Below, in pieces: positions 26,238 through 32,883 of a DNA stretch of 37,440 nt. A model generated the notes under the pieces. The model made no database searches. It worked only from the letters and a program-made list of their open reading frames with translations, and was not told the origin of the DNA. This DNA comes from Sphingopyxis sp. Its GTDB lineage: Bacteria; Pseudomonadota; Alphaproteobacteria; Sphingomonadales; Sphingomonadaceae. Each line of letters starts with the position of its first letter. Position 1 is the first letter of the stretch. Position numbers and translations under genes: made by a program. The DNA lies in NCBI GenBank assembly GCA_016463225.1, contig JAEMRT010000048.1:1-37440 (forward strand), read 5' to 3'.

Positions 26238-28172
26238 TTACCGCCCGGCATGATAGAAATCATGCACCGCTTGCGCCACCGCCGCGCTCACCCCCGGCGC
26301 CTTCTGCAGATCCTCCAGGCTGGCACCGCGCACCGCGCGCGCGGTGCCAAAATGCATCAGCAACGCTTTCTTGCGCGACGGACCGATGCCCGGCACCTCG
26401 TCGAGCGGCGACGCCCCCATCGCCTTTGACCGCTTCGCGCGATGCGCGCCGATCGCAAAGCGGTGCGCCTCGTCGCGCAGCCGCTGGATATAGAACAGCG
26501 CCGCATTGTTCGGCGGCAGGGTGAACTCGCGCCCGTCGGGCCAGTAAAATGTCTCGCGCCCGGCGTTGCGATCCGGCCCCTTGGCGACCCCGACGAAGGG
26601 CAGATCGTCGATCCCCAGCTCGGCGAACACCCCCGCGACCGCCGACACCTGTCCCTTGCCGCCATCGATCAGCACCAGATCGGGCCATTCGCCTTTCGTC
26701 CGCTCGGGATCTTCTTCCAGCGCGCGGGCAAAGCGGCGCTGGAACACCTCGCGCATCATCGCGAAATCGTCGCCGGGCATCGTCTCGGCGCGCTTGATGT
26801 TGAACTTGCGGTACGCGCCCTTGATCCAGCCCTCCGGCCCCGCAACGACCATTGCGCCGAGCGCATTGGTGCCCTGGATATGGCTGTTGTCGTAAATCTC
26901 GATCCTTTGCGGCGGGTTCTCCAGATCGAACAGCTCGGCGAGCTCGCGGCCCAGCTTGGCCTGCGAACTGCTCTCAGCCAGCCGCCGGTCGAGCTCCTCA
27001 CCCGCATTGCGTACCGCCTGTTCGAGCAGACGGCGGCGGTTGCCGCGCTGCGGCACGCTGATCTCGACCTTGCGCTCGGCGACTTCGCCCAGCGCCTCGG
27101 CGAGCAATGCCATCTCGGCGGGTTCGCGATCGACGAGGATCGTCCTGGGCGGCGGCACGCCTTCGTAAAATTGCATCAGGAAGCTCGCCATCACTTCCTC
27201 TTCGGGTATTCCTGAGACATGCGCGGGGAAAAAGCTGCGATGCCCCCAATTCTGGCCGCCGCGGATGAAGAAACCCGCGACGCACAACTGGCCACCTTTG
27301 GCAGCGAGCGCGAAAACATCGGCATCACCCAGCCCGTCGGCGTGCACCGACTGGCTGCCCTGGATGAAAGTCAGCGATTTCAGCCGGTCGCGCAGCACCG
27401 CCGCCTGCTCGAAATCCATCGCTTCCGCCGACTTGGTCATCGCATCGCCCAGCCGCTTCTGCACGGCGGTCGAGCGGCCCTCGAGAAAGTCCTGCGCGTC
27501 GCTGACCAGCCCGGCATATTCCTCGGTGCCGATCCGCCCAACGCACGGCGCGCTGCATCGCTTGATCTGGTACAGCAGGCACGGCCGCGAACGATTGGCG
27601 AAAAAACTGTCGGTGCAGCTGCGCAGCAAAAAGGTCTTTTGCAGCGCGTTAAGCGTCTTGGTCACCGACCCCGCGCTCGCAAACGGTCCATAATAGCGCC
27701 CCTTGGCGCGCCGCGCGCCGCGATGCTTTTGCACCCGCGGAAAATCATGATCCATCCGCAGCAGGATGAAGGGGAAGCTTTTGTCGTCGCGCAGCAGCAC
27801 ATTATACGGCGGGCGATAGCGTTTGATCAGCTGCGCCTCGAGCAACAGTGCCTCGGCCTCGCTCGTCGTCGTGACGATCTCCATCGCGCGCGTCTGCGAC
27901 ACCATACGCTGCAACCGCTGCGGCAACCGCGCGACCTGGGTGTAATTGGTCACCCGGTTCTTCAGCGCCCGCGCCTTGCCCACATAGAGCACGTCGCCGC
28001 GCGCGTCGAGCATCCGATAGACGCCGGGCCGCGTCGGCAATTTGCGTACGACACTGCGGATCGCTTCAGCCCCGCGCTCGAGGTCGGGCTTGTCATCGGC
28101 CTCACCGCTGCCGCGGATAACGTAGGTTGCCTTCTCTTCGTTGAATCGGTCGGGAGCGTTCGGGCGAGCCAT
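26238..28172 (-). CDS. uvrC: UvrABC nuclease subunit C
   Basis: A 644-residue UvrC making both incisions in nucleotide excision repair. The GIY-YIG 3' nuclease domain (about 45-130) has LPTRPGVYRMLDARGDVLYV and GKARALKNRVTNY. A cysteine cluster follows (CLLYQIKRCSAPCVGRI), then the UVR motif (KSAEAMDFEQAAVLRDRLK) that binds UvrB. The RNase H-like 5' nuclease contains IEIYDNSHIQGTNALGAMVV and LVLIDGGKGQVSAV. A helix-hairpin-helix end reads EVPGIGPSRKKALLMHFG. The start at 28172 (MARPNAPDR) has a weak ribosome site; about 45 residues precede the GIY-YIG domain, more than in E. coli. The remaining upstream frame is the shadow of the divergent SDR gene. Confidence 0.95.
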   Translation of the reverse strand: MARPNAPDRFNEEKATYVIRGSGEADDKPDLERGAEAIRSVVRKLPTRPGVYRMLDARGDVLYVGKARALKNRVTNYTQVARLPQRLQRMVSQTRAMEIVTTTSEAEALLLEAQLIKRYRPPYNVLLRDDKSFPFILLRMDHDFPRVQKHRGARRAKGRYYGPFASAGSVTKTLNALQKTFLLRSCTDSFFANRSRPCLLYQIKRCSAPCVGRIGTEEYAGLVSDAQDFLEGRSTAVQKRLGDAMTKSAEAMDFEQAAVLRDRLKSLTFIQGSQSVHADGLGDADVFALAAKGGQLCVAGFFIRGGQNWGHRSFFPAHVSGIPEEEVMASFLMQFYEGVPPPRTILVDREPAEMALLAEALGEVAERKVEISVPQRGNRRRLLEQAVRNAGEELDRRLAESSSQAKLGRELAELFDLENPPQRIEIYDNSHIQGTNALGAMVVAGPEGWIKGAYRKFNIKRAETMPGDDFAMMREVFQRRFARALEEDPERTKGEWPDLVLIDGGKGQVSAVAGVFAELGIDDLPFVGVAKGPDRNAGRETFYWPDGREFTLPPNNAALFYIQRLRDEAHRFAIGAHRAKRSKAMGASPLDEVPGIGPSRKKALLMHFGTARAVRGASLEDLQKAPGVSAAVAQAVHDFYHAGR

Positions 28173-28244
28173 GATTTTGCATGTAGGCGATGGCGATGCG
28201 AGCCGCCATAGTGTGCGAGGTAAAACAACATGGGAGGGGGTCGC

Positions 28245-28964
28245 ATGGACGTCAGAGGAAAATTGGCGCTCGTCACCGGCGGCAGTGATGGCATCGGGCG
28301 CGAGATCGCGCTGCAATTGCAGGCGGCCGGCGCCGATGTGATCGTCACGGGCCGTTCGGCCGAGAAATTGCAGGCGATGGCGGCGCTGGGGTTTGGAACG
28401 ATCGCTGGCGATTTGTCGACCGCGGCTGGCGTCGATGCGGTGGTCGGGGGCGTATCGGGAAAGCCGCTCGCGCTGCTCGTCAACAACGCCGGCGTGGGCA
28501 GCGAATATGACCTGGATGACGCTGCGACGCTCGATAGCGCGGCCTTGTGTATCCGCACCAACCTCGACGCCCCGATTGCGCTGTGCACGCGCCTGCTCCC
28601 GACGTTGCGCGCCCAGCCCGAGGCAGCGATCGTCAATGTGACGTCGGGCCTCGCCATCGCGCCGCGGGCCGGCGGATCGATCTATTGCGCGACCAAGGCG
28701 GGGCTGCGCAGCTACACGCAGGCGATCCGCCATCTGCTCAAGGACAGCAATGTCCGCGTGATCGAGGCACTGCCCCCCGTCGTCGAGACCAACATGACTG
28801 CGGGCCGCGTCGGCAAGAAGATGAGCGCGCACGACTGCGCCGCCGAAATCGTCCACGGCATCCGCACCGGCAAAAGCGAGGTAAATGCCGGGATGGTGAA
28901 GATGTTGCAGTTCGTCCACAGCATCTCTCCCGCGTTGGCGCGGCGAATCATGATCAAGTTTTGA
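28245..28964 (+). CDS. Short-chain dehydrogenase/reductase
   Basis: A 239-residue SDR of the DltE-like type. The Rossmann NAD(P) motif is TGGSDGIGREIA (about 12-23). NNAG is present in LLVNNAGVGSEYDLDD; the active-site serine is in VNVTSGLAIAPR and the catalytic Tyr and Lys in SIYCATKAGLRSY. VRVIEALPPVVETNMTAG completes the cofactor-side loop. A GGGAGGGGG at 28232-28240 gives the start at 28245. It is divergent from uvrC and probably co-transcribed with the small gene that follows after 18 bases. The substrate cannot be inferred. Confidence 0.9.
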   Translation: MDVRGKLALVTGGSDGIGREIALQLQAAGADVIVTGRSAEKLQAMAALGFGTIAGDLSTAAGVDAVVGGVSGKPLALLVNNAGVGSEYDLDDAATLDSAALCIRTNLDAPIALCTRLLPTLRAQPEAAIVNVTSGLAIAPRAGGSIYCATKAGLRSYTQAIRHLLKDSNVRVIEALPPVVETNMTAGRVGKKMSAHDCAAEIVHGIRTGKSEVNAGMVKMLQFVHSISPALARRIMIKF

Positions 28965-28982
28965 TTTTCGAAGGACGCTCAC

Positions 28983-29408
28983 TTGAAAATCTTGCTGTTG
29001 ATCGCGCTGTTTCTAGCGCCGGAGGGGACATCTCCGCCGTCGTTGGACGCATACTCCTGTGCGATGAAAGGTCGCCCAGGCGGCGAGAAATTTACGCTGC
29101 TCATCCTACCAGGTTCTGGCCAGAGCTGGATTTCCGATGGCGGCGGCCTCCAACGCCACACCGTCAAGAGATCAATGGAGACCATCACAATTGGCGAGGA
29201 GATTGCCCCCGCGTCCGACGGCGGTGGGTTTGAAATCGCTTATGAGCTGGATAGGAAGACGCTTGTCATCCGACTTCTCGTGCTCGTCGGCGGCAAGATT
29301 GACGCATCGCTTCAGGGAACCTGCGAGCAGTTCAAACATGTTGCGCCCCCACCCGGGGTCCGAAAGGGACCACCTCCGGCGCCTTACCTGCCAGCTCCGC
29401 GCAATTGA
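28983..29408 (+). CDS. Small exported protein of unknown function
   Basis: An open frame of 141 codons that I do not recognise. It starts at a TTG with AAGGA seven bases upstream (28971-28975). The N-terminus KILLLIALFLAPEG is a plausible signal peptide. The mature part has two cysteines (YSCAMKG and GTCEQF), which could form a periplasmic disulfide, and ends in a proline-rich tail (PPPGVRKGPPPAPYLPAPR). It follows the SDR gene by 18 bases and is convergent with the atp operon terminator. A real gene is favoured by the ribosome site and signal sequence, but the codon pattern is less GC-skewed than in neighbouring genes. Confidence 0.6.
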   Translation: MKILLLIALFLAPEGTSPPSLDAYSCAMKGRPGGEKFTLLILPGSGQSWISDGGGLQRHTVKRSMETITIGEEIAPASDGGGFEIAYELDRKTLVIRLLVLVGGKIDASLQGTCEQFKHVAPPPGVRKGPPPAPYLPAPRN

Positions 29409-29413
29409 CATAG

Positions 29414-29440
29414 CAAAACGCCCGCGGAGATCCGCGGGCG
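29414..29440 (-). terminator. Rho-independent terminator of the atp operon
   Basis: On the minus strand CGCCCGCGG-atct-CCGCGGGCG is followed by TTTTG, 30 bases after the b-subunit stop. It also lies just past the plus-strand small gene and may block transcription from both sides. Confidence 0.85.
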
Positions 29441-29469
29441 CTCTGTATGCTCAACGATGGTAAAGCGCG

Positions 29470-30012
29470 TCAGCCCTTGGCGACGCCCGCAATCGCCTGA
29501 TCGACCAGCGCCTTGTCGGCCATGGCATCATGCTTTTCGGCAATCAGCGCGGCAGCAGCAGCCGTTGCCGCCTTCGCTGTCGCAGTGCGAACTTCGGTCA
29601 GCGCGGTCGCTTCGGCCGCTGCGATGCGGTCTTCGGCCATTTGCTTGCGGCGACCGATCAGCGCGGTGGCATCTGCCTTTGCCTTGGCGACGAGCGTTTC
29701 GGCTTCGCTTTCGGCGCGAGCGCGCATGTCGTCGGCTTCCTTCGCCGCAGCGGCGAGCTTCGCCTCATATTCGGCCTTCAGCGATTCGGCGTCGAGCCGC
29801 AGTTGCTCGGCTTCGTTCAGCTGCTTGGAAATCTCGGCGATCCGCTTGTCGAGCATTGCTGCAATCGCTCCCGGCACGCCTTTCCACACGAGGATGCCGA
29901 GGAACACGAGCATCGCAATCGACACCCAGACCGTCGCGTCCATGCCGAACGCGGTCGGCGTTGCGTGCGCTTCACCAGCGGCTTCCGCCAAGAAAAAACC
30001 GAAATTAGCCAT
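29470..30012 (-). CDS. atpF: F0F1 ATP synthase subunit b
   Basis: A 180-residue peripheral-stalk subunit. One membrane helix (about 25-47, TVWVSIAMLVFLGILVWKGV) is followed by a long charged alanine-rich helix (KRIAEISKQLNEAEQLRLDA onward) that dimerises with b' and reaches to subunit delta. Roughly 23 residues precede the helix, as is common for the alphaproteobacterial b. Its start overlaps the b' stop by eight bases, favouring equal expression of the two stalk halves. Last gene of the F0 operon; the F1 genes are not in the window, which is usual for alphaproteobacteria. Confidence 0.95.
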   Translation of the reverse strand: MANFGFFLAEAAGEAHATPTAFGMDATVWVSIAMLVFLGILVWKGVPGAIAAMLDKRIAEISKQLNEAEQLRLDAESLKAEYEAKLAAAAKEADDMRARAESEAETLVAKAKADATALIGRRKQMAEDRIAAAEATALTEVRTATAKAATAAAAALIAEKHDAMADKALVDQAIAGVAKG

Positions 30013-30505
30013 GGAGCACCGCCTTTACCGCCGCCTTGGCGTCAGCCGCCGCGACCTTCACGCCCGACAGCTTGGCGACCAGATCGCCCGCCGCTTCGGC
30101 CGCGACCGACTCGATTTCGGCCATCGCCGACTTGCGCGCTGCCGCAACGTCGGCCTCCGCGGCTGCCAGCTTGTCGCCCAGCTCGGCATCAACCTTGGCC
30201 AGACGCTTTTCGGCGTCCTTCGCGGCCTTGTCCTTGGCTTCGGCGACCGCCTTCTGCGCGGCGACGCGGCTGGCGTCGCTTTGCTGGCGATAGCTTTCCT
30301 CAAGACCGTCGGCGGCGGCATGCGCCGCCTTGGCCGCCGCCAGATCGTCCGCCACCTTGCGGTCGCGGGCGTCCACGGTCGCTTCGATCTTGGGCAACAT
30401 GCCGCGACCGATCACCAGGTAGATCCCGGCAAAAACGATCAGCAGCCAGAACAGCTGCGAGGCAAGATACCAATTGTCAGCGGTGAGCTGGGCTATTTGG
30501 GGCAT
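30005..30505 (-). CDS. atpG: F0F1 ATP synthase subunit b'
   Basis: A 166-residue b' subunit, the second, diverged stalk subunit found in alphaproteobacteria, cyanobacteria and plastids. The membrane helix is at about 14-34 (LASQLFWLLIVFAGIYLVIG), then GRGMLPKIEATVDARDRKVA and a long Ala/Lys/Glu helix. The position between c and b and the short N-terminus identify it as b' rather than b. A strong hairpin lies in the 78-base gap separating it from atpE. The symbol follows alphaproteobacterial usage (atpG or atpX for b'). Confidence 0.92.
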   Translation of the reverse strand: MPQIAQLTADNWYLASQLFWLLIVFAGIYLVIGRGMLPKIEATVDARDRKVADDLAAAKAAHAAADGLEESYRQQSDASRVAAQKAVAEAKDKAAKDAEKRLAKVDAELGDKLAAAEADVAAARKSAMAEIESVAAEAAGDLVAKLSGVKVAAADAKAAVKAVLHG

Positions 30506-30539
30506 GAAAGGCGAACCTTAACTTACTGAAAAACCTGCA

Positions 30540-30568
30540 CGAGGCCGATCCCGCCGGGACCCGCCTCG
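30540..30568 (-). other. Strong intercistronic hairpin after atpE
   Basis: On the minus strand CGAGGC pairs with GCCTCG, and inside it GGTCCC pairs with GGGATC (one G-U) around a GGC loop. It begins 15 bases after the atpE stop. There is no T-tract. A stem here could protect the upstream atpE message and so raise c-subunit output. Confidence 0.65.
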
Positions 30569-30583
30569 CATATCGTCGCCGAA

Positions 30584-30811
30584 TCAGACGACGAAGAGCA
30601 GGATCATCGCAACGACGAACGCCAGCAGGCCGAGAAGTTCGGCAGCGGCGAAGCCGATGAACAGGCGACCCTGCTGGCCGTCGGCGGCTGCCGGGTTGCG
30701 CAGTGCGCTTTCGAGGAAGCTACCGAACACGTTGCCCACGCCGATGGCGGCCATGCCGGCACCGATGGCTGCCAGACCGGCACCGATCAGCTTTGCTGCT
30801 TCTGCGTCCAT
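30584..30811 (-). CDS. atpE: F0F1 ATP synthase subunit c
   Basis: A 75-residue proteolipid that forms the rotor ring. Two membrane helices flank the polar loop RNPAAADGQQ (about 39-48). The first helix carries the GxGxGxG-like packing run (GAGLAAIGAGMAAIGVG). The proton-binding carboxylate is E58 in GFAAAELLGLLAF. Sodium-site residues are not evident, so proton coupling is expected. It has the best ribosome site of the operon, AAGGAG eight bases before ATG, in keeping with the need for many copies. Confidence 0.97.
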   Translation of the reverse strand: MDAEAAKLIGAGLAAIGAGMAAIGVGNVFGSFLESALRNPAAADGQQGRLFIGFAAAELLGLLAFVVAMILLFVV

Positions 30812-30853
30812 TATATATACTCCTTGGTGTAATCGTTTGAAAGTAAACGTAAC

Positions 30854-31639
30854 TTAGTGAAGGTTGACCGCGTCGTTGATGTACAGCGAAGTCAACAGGG
30901 CGAAAACATAAGCCTGAATGCCGGCGACCAGCAGTTCGAGCGCGCTGATCCCGATCATCAGGATGAAGCTGAGCACCGACACGATCGAACCGAGCCAGAG
31001 CGTTTCGGCGTTGAAGCCGTTGATCACGAAGCCTGACAGGACCTTGAGCAGCACGTGACCCGCGGTCATCGCGACGAACAGACGCAGACCGAGGCTGAAC
31101 GGGCGGACCATGAAAGACACGAATTCGATCGGCGCGATGATCGGGATCATCGGCAGCGGCGTGCCGTGTGGTACGAACAGCGAGAAGAAGTGCAGGCCAT
31201 GGCGCCAGAAGCCGACGACCAGGACGATGGCAAAGCTGATCAGCGCGAGGACGCCGGTGATCGCGATGTGGCTGGTGACGGTGAAGGGGTGAAGCCCCAG
31301 CACGCCCAGCGGCAACATGCCGAGCAGGTTGCAGAAGAGGATGAACATGAACAGCGAGAAGACATAGGGCGTATATTTGCGCCCTTCGGTCCCGATATTC
31401 TGCATCATCATGCTCGAGATGAAGCCGGTGAAACCCTCGACCGCGGCCTGCCAACGGCCCGGGACGAGCTGGCGGCGCATGCCGCCCCACATGAACAGGC
31501 CGAGCGCAATCGCCGCGATCACCATCCACAGCGCGCTGTTGGTGAACATGATGTCATGCCCGCCCAGGTTGAACCCGCCGCCGAGCGGGGTCACCTCGAA
31601 CTGGTGCATCGGGTCGATCTTGCCGGATTCCGCCGCCAC
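30854..31639 (-). CDS. atpB: F0F1 ATP synthase subunit a
   Basis: A 261-residue stator channel subunit. It has about six hydrophobic segments. The essential arginine facing the c-ring is R186 in FSLGLRLFVAMTAGH, matching E. coli R210; NLLGMLPLGVLGLHPFT precedes it in the family position. The start is a GTG at 31639 with GGAG six bases upstream (protein MAAESGKIDPMHQFEVTPLG). It is 42 bases before atpE and 67 after atpI, with a hairpin in the second gap. Confidence 0.96.
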   Translation of the reverse strand: MAAESGKIDPMHQFEVTPLGGGFNLGGHDIMFTNSALWMVIAAIALGLFMWGGMRRQLVPGRWQAAVEGFTGFISSMMMQNIGTEGRKYTPYVFSLFMFILFCNLLGMLPLGVLGLHPFTVTSHIAITGVLALISFAIVLVVGFWRHGLHFFSLFVPHGTPLPMIPIIAPIEFVSFMVRPFSLGLRLFVAMTAGHVLLKVLSGFVINGFNAETLWLGSIVSVLSFILMIGISALELLVAGIQAYVFALLTSLYINDAVNLH

Positions 31640-31658
31640 TCTTCACTCCACGCGTCTG

Positions 31659-31684
31659 GCGAGGCGGCGGGTGCGCCGTCTCGC
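31659..31684 (-). other. Hairpin between atpI and atpB
   Basis: GCGAGGCGGCG (31659-31669) and CGCCGTCTCGC (31674-31684) pair at ten of eleven positions around a four-base loop, ending 19 bases before the atpB start codon. No T-tract. It may set the ratio of AtpI to the other F0 subunits by processing or partial termination. Confidence 0.6.
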
Positions 31685-31706
31685 TGAAAATATCTTGCGC
31701 TACCCG

Positions 31707-32027
31707 CTATTTGGGCGGCGTCTTGGACAGGCGAATGATGTTCCGAAAGGCCACGATTATGCCCATGAACAACATCACCAACAGACCCCAGGGCGACGTT
31801 CCCGCGAAGCGGTCGATCAGCCAGCCGAACAAGGCACCGCCGATCAATCCACCCAGCAGTTCAGCCAGAACACGGTTGCCGAGCCGGTAATTGGCATCGG
31901 ATTCCGGTCCGGCGTTCACTGCGGTCCGTTTCGCTTCTGCGGTTTCGGCCCGGTCCAATCGCTTTTCGAGCGAGACCAGGCGCGAATCCTCCGAAGCTGG
32001 TTCCGGATCGCTGCCGTTCCCCGTCAT
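31707..32027 (-). CDS. atpI: AtpI (ATP synthase assembly protein)
   Basis: A 106-residue small membrane protein with a charged N-terminus (about 1-50, RLVSLEKRLDRAETAEAKRT) and two C-terminal helices: LAELLGGLIGGALFGWLID and PWGLLVMLFMGIIVAFRNI. AtpI proteins of the AtpZ/AtpI type aid c-ring assembly and Mg2+ entry in some bacteria. It is the first gene of the F0 operon, as usual in alphaproteobacteria. AGGAGG lies ten bases before ATG 32027. A good sigma70 promoter stands about 90 bases upstream. Confidence 0.92.
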   Translation of the reverse strand: MTGNGSDPEPASEDSRLVSLEKRLDRAETAEAKRTAVNAGPESDANYRLGNRVLAELLGGLIGGALFGWLIDRFAGTSPWGLLVMLFMGIIVAFRNIIRLSKTPPK

Positions 32028-32118
32028 TTTCCGCCATCCTCCTGAAACAGAACCGGAAAGCCCCGATTCCGCCTGCGAAAAAAGGCCCGAAAAATCGGGG
32101 GACCCCTAAGGCGCGGTC

Positions 32119-32147
32119 CGTTTAGGAACGACGCCCGATTAAGTCAA
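32119..32147 (-). promoter_or_regulatory. Sigma70 promoter of the atp operon
   Basis: TTGACT (32147-32142), a 17-base spacer and TAAACG (32124-32119) form the best-matching housekeeping promoter in the window. Transcription would start near 32112, leaving an untranslated leader of about 85 bases before atpI. It lies between the ydbL terminator and atpI. Confidence 0.6.
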
Positions 32148-32179
32148 TGCCCGCCCCCTACACAATTGCGGCGGCGCAC

Positions 32180-32213
32180 AAAAATGCCGCCGCGTTTAGG
32201 GGCGCGGCGGCAT
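32180..32213 (-). terminator. Rho-independent terminator of ydbH-ynbE-ydbL
   Basis: On the minus strand ATGCCGCCGCG-cccctaaa-CGCGGCGGCAT is an 11-base perfect stem followed by TTTT, 36 bases after the ydbL stop. It insulates the lipid-transport operon from the atp promoter. Confidence 0.85.
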
Positions 32214-32248
32214 ATGGCGCCCGCGGGCGCCCTTGAACGATTGTTCGA

Positions 32249-32650
32249 TTACGGGCAGCTGGCGTTACGGACCGGCGGACTGTCGTCGCGGGTGAGCCAG
32301 CGGCCGTCGGGCGCCTGATACTTCTCGCCAGACTTGGTGTTCGCAATCAGGTTGCACCCGCTGGTGAAAGCGAACTGCTCGACGGTGCTGCCGGTCGCCT
32401 GCGCGCGTTCGGTATAGGCGGCTTTGCGCTTGATATTGAGATCCTGCACCAGCGCCCGGATCGCCGGGGTCGGGGTGCTGGCAAAGCCCAGATAGCCATC
32501 GGGCTGTTCGCCGATCTGGCCAGCGGCGCGCGCCGCGGCATAGGCGGGATCGCGCTGCGCCATCGCCGACGGCACCGCAAGCGCAACGGCGGCGGTCGCC
32601 GCGATCGCAGCAAGCGCCAGTCCGGTCGGTTTCCACATCTTCACACGCAT
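32249..32650 (-). CDS. ydbL: YdbL family periplasmic protein (DUF1318)
   Basis: A predicted 133-residue exported protein. The signal peptide ends near PSAMAQRD. The mature part shows the YdbL pattern: AARAAGQIGEQPDGYLGFAS, ALVQDLNIKRKAAYTERAQA, TVEQFAF and KYQAPDGRWL. In E. coli YdbL is periplasmic and acts with YdbH and YnbE. Two starts compete: ATG 32668 overlaps the ynbE stop (TGATG), and ATG 32650 has AGGGA eight bases upstream; I prefer 32650. Two cysteines (SGCNLIAN and NASCP) could form a disulfide. Last gene before the terminator. Confidence 0.85.
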   Translation of the reverse strand: MRVKMWKPTGLALAAIAATAAVALAVPSAMAQRDPAYAAARAAGQIGEQPDGYLGFASTPTPAIRALVQDLNIKRKAAYTERAQATGSTVEQFAFTSGCNLIANTKSGEKYQAPDGRWLTRDDSPPVRNASCP

Positions 32651-32667
32651 CTGTTCATTCCCTATCA

Positions 32668-32883
32668 TCAGAATATCTCGCTATTCTGTTCGATGAGCTT
32701 TTTGGCGTCGCCATCCAGCCTGTACACCACTTCCTGACGAATGTTGATGTTCAGGTTGATTTCGATCGGCTTGTCAGGCGTTTCGATCTGCACGCAGCCA
32801 GTCAGGGCCGTTGCGCCAATCAGAACCGCCAGACCGCGTGCCTTTATGGCCAGCCTCCTTGCTCCTGTCTTCGGTGTGTTCAT
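32668..32883 (-). CDS. ynbE: YnbE family outer-membrane lipoprotein
   Basis: A 71-residue lipoprotein. The lipobox is ALTGC with acylated cysteine C30, preceded by a basic N-terminus and a hydrophobic segment. The short mature part reads CVQIETPDKPIEINLNINIR and VVYRLDGDAKKLIEQN, the whole YnbE family signature. In E. coli YnbE multimerises on the end of YdbH as beta-strands, completing the bridge to the outer membrane. It overlaps the ydbH stop by four bases (ATGA) and the next possible start by one base, so all three are tightly coupled. Confidence 0.9.
   Translation of the reverse strand: MNTPKTGARRLAIKARGLAVLIGATALTGCVQIETPDKPIEINLNINIRQEVVYRLDGDAKKLIEQNSEIF

Noticed and set aside
28173..28982. 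N-terminal extension of uvrC to 28982
   Set aside because: The extra 270 codons are antisense to the SDR gene and unlike UvrC; the family-like start is 28172.
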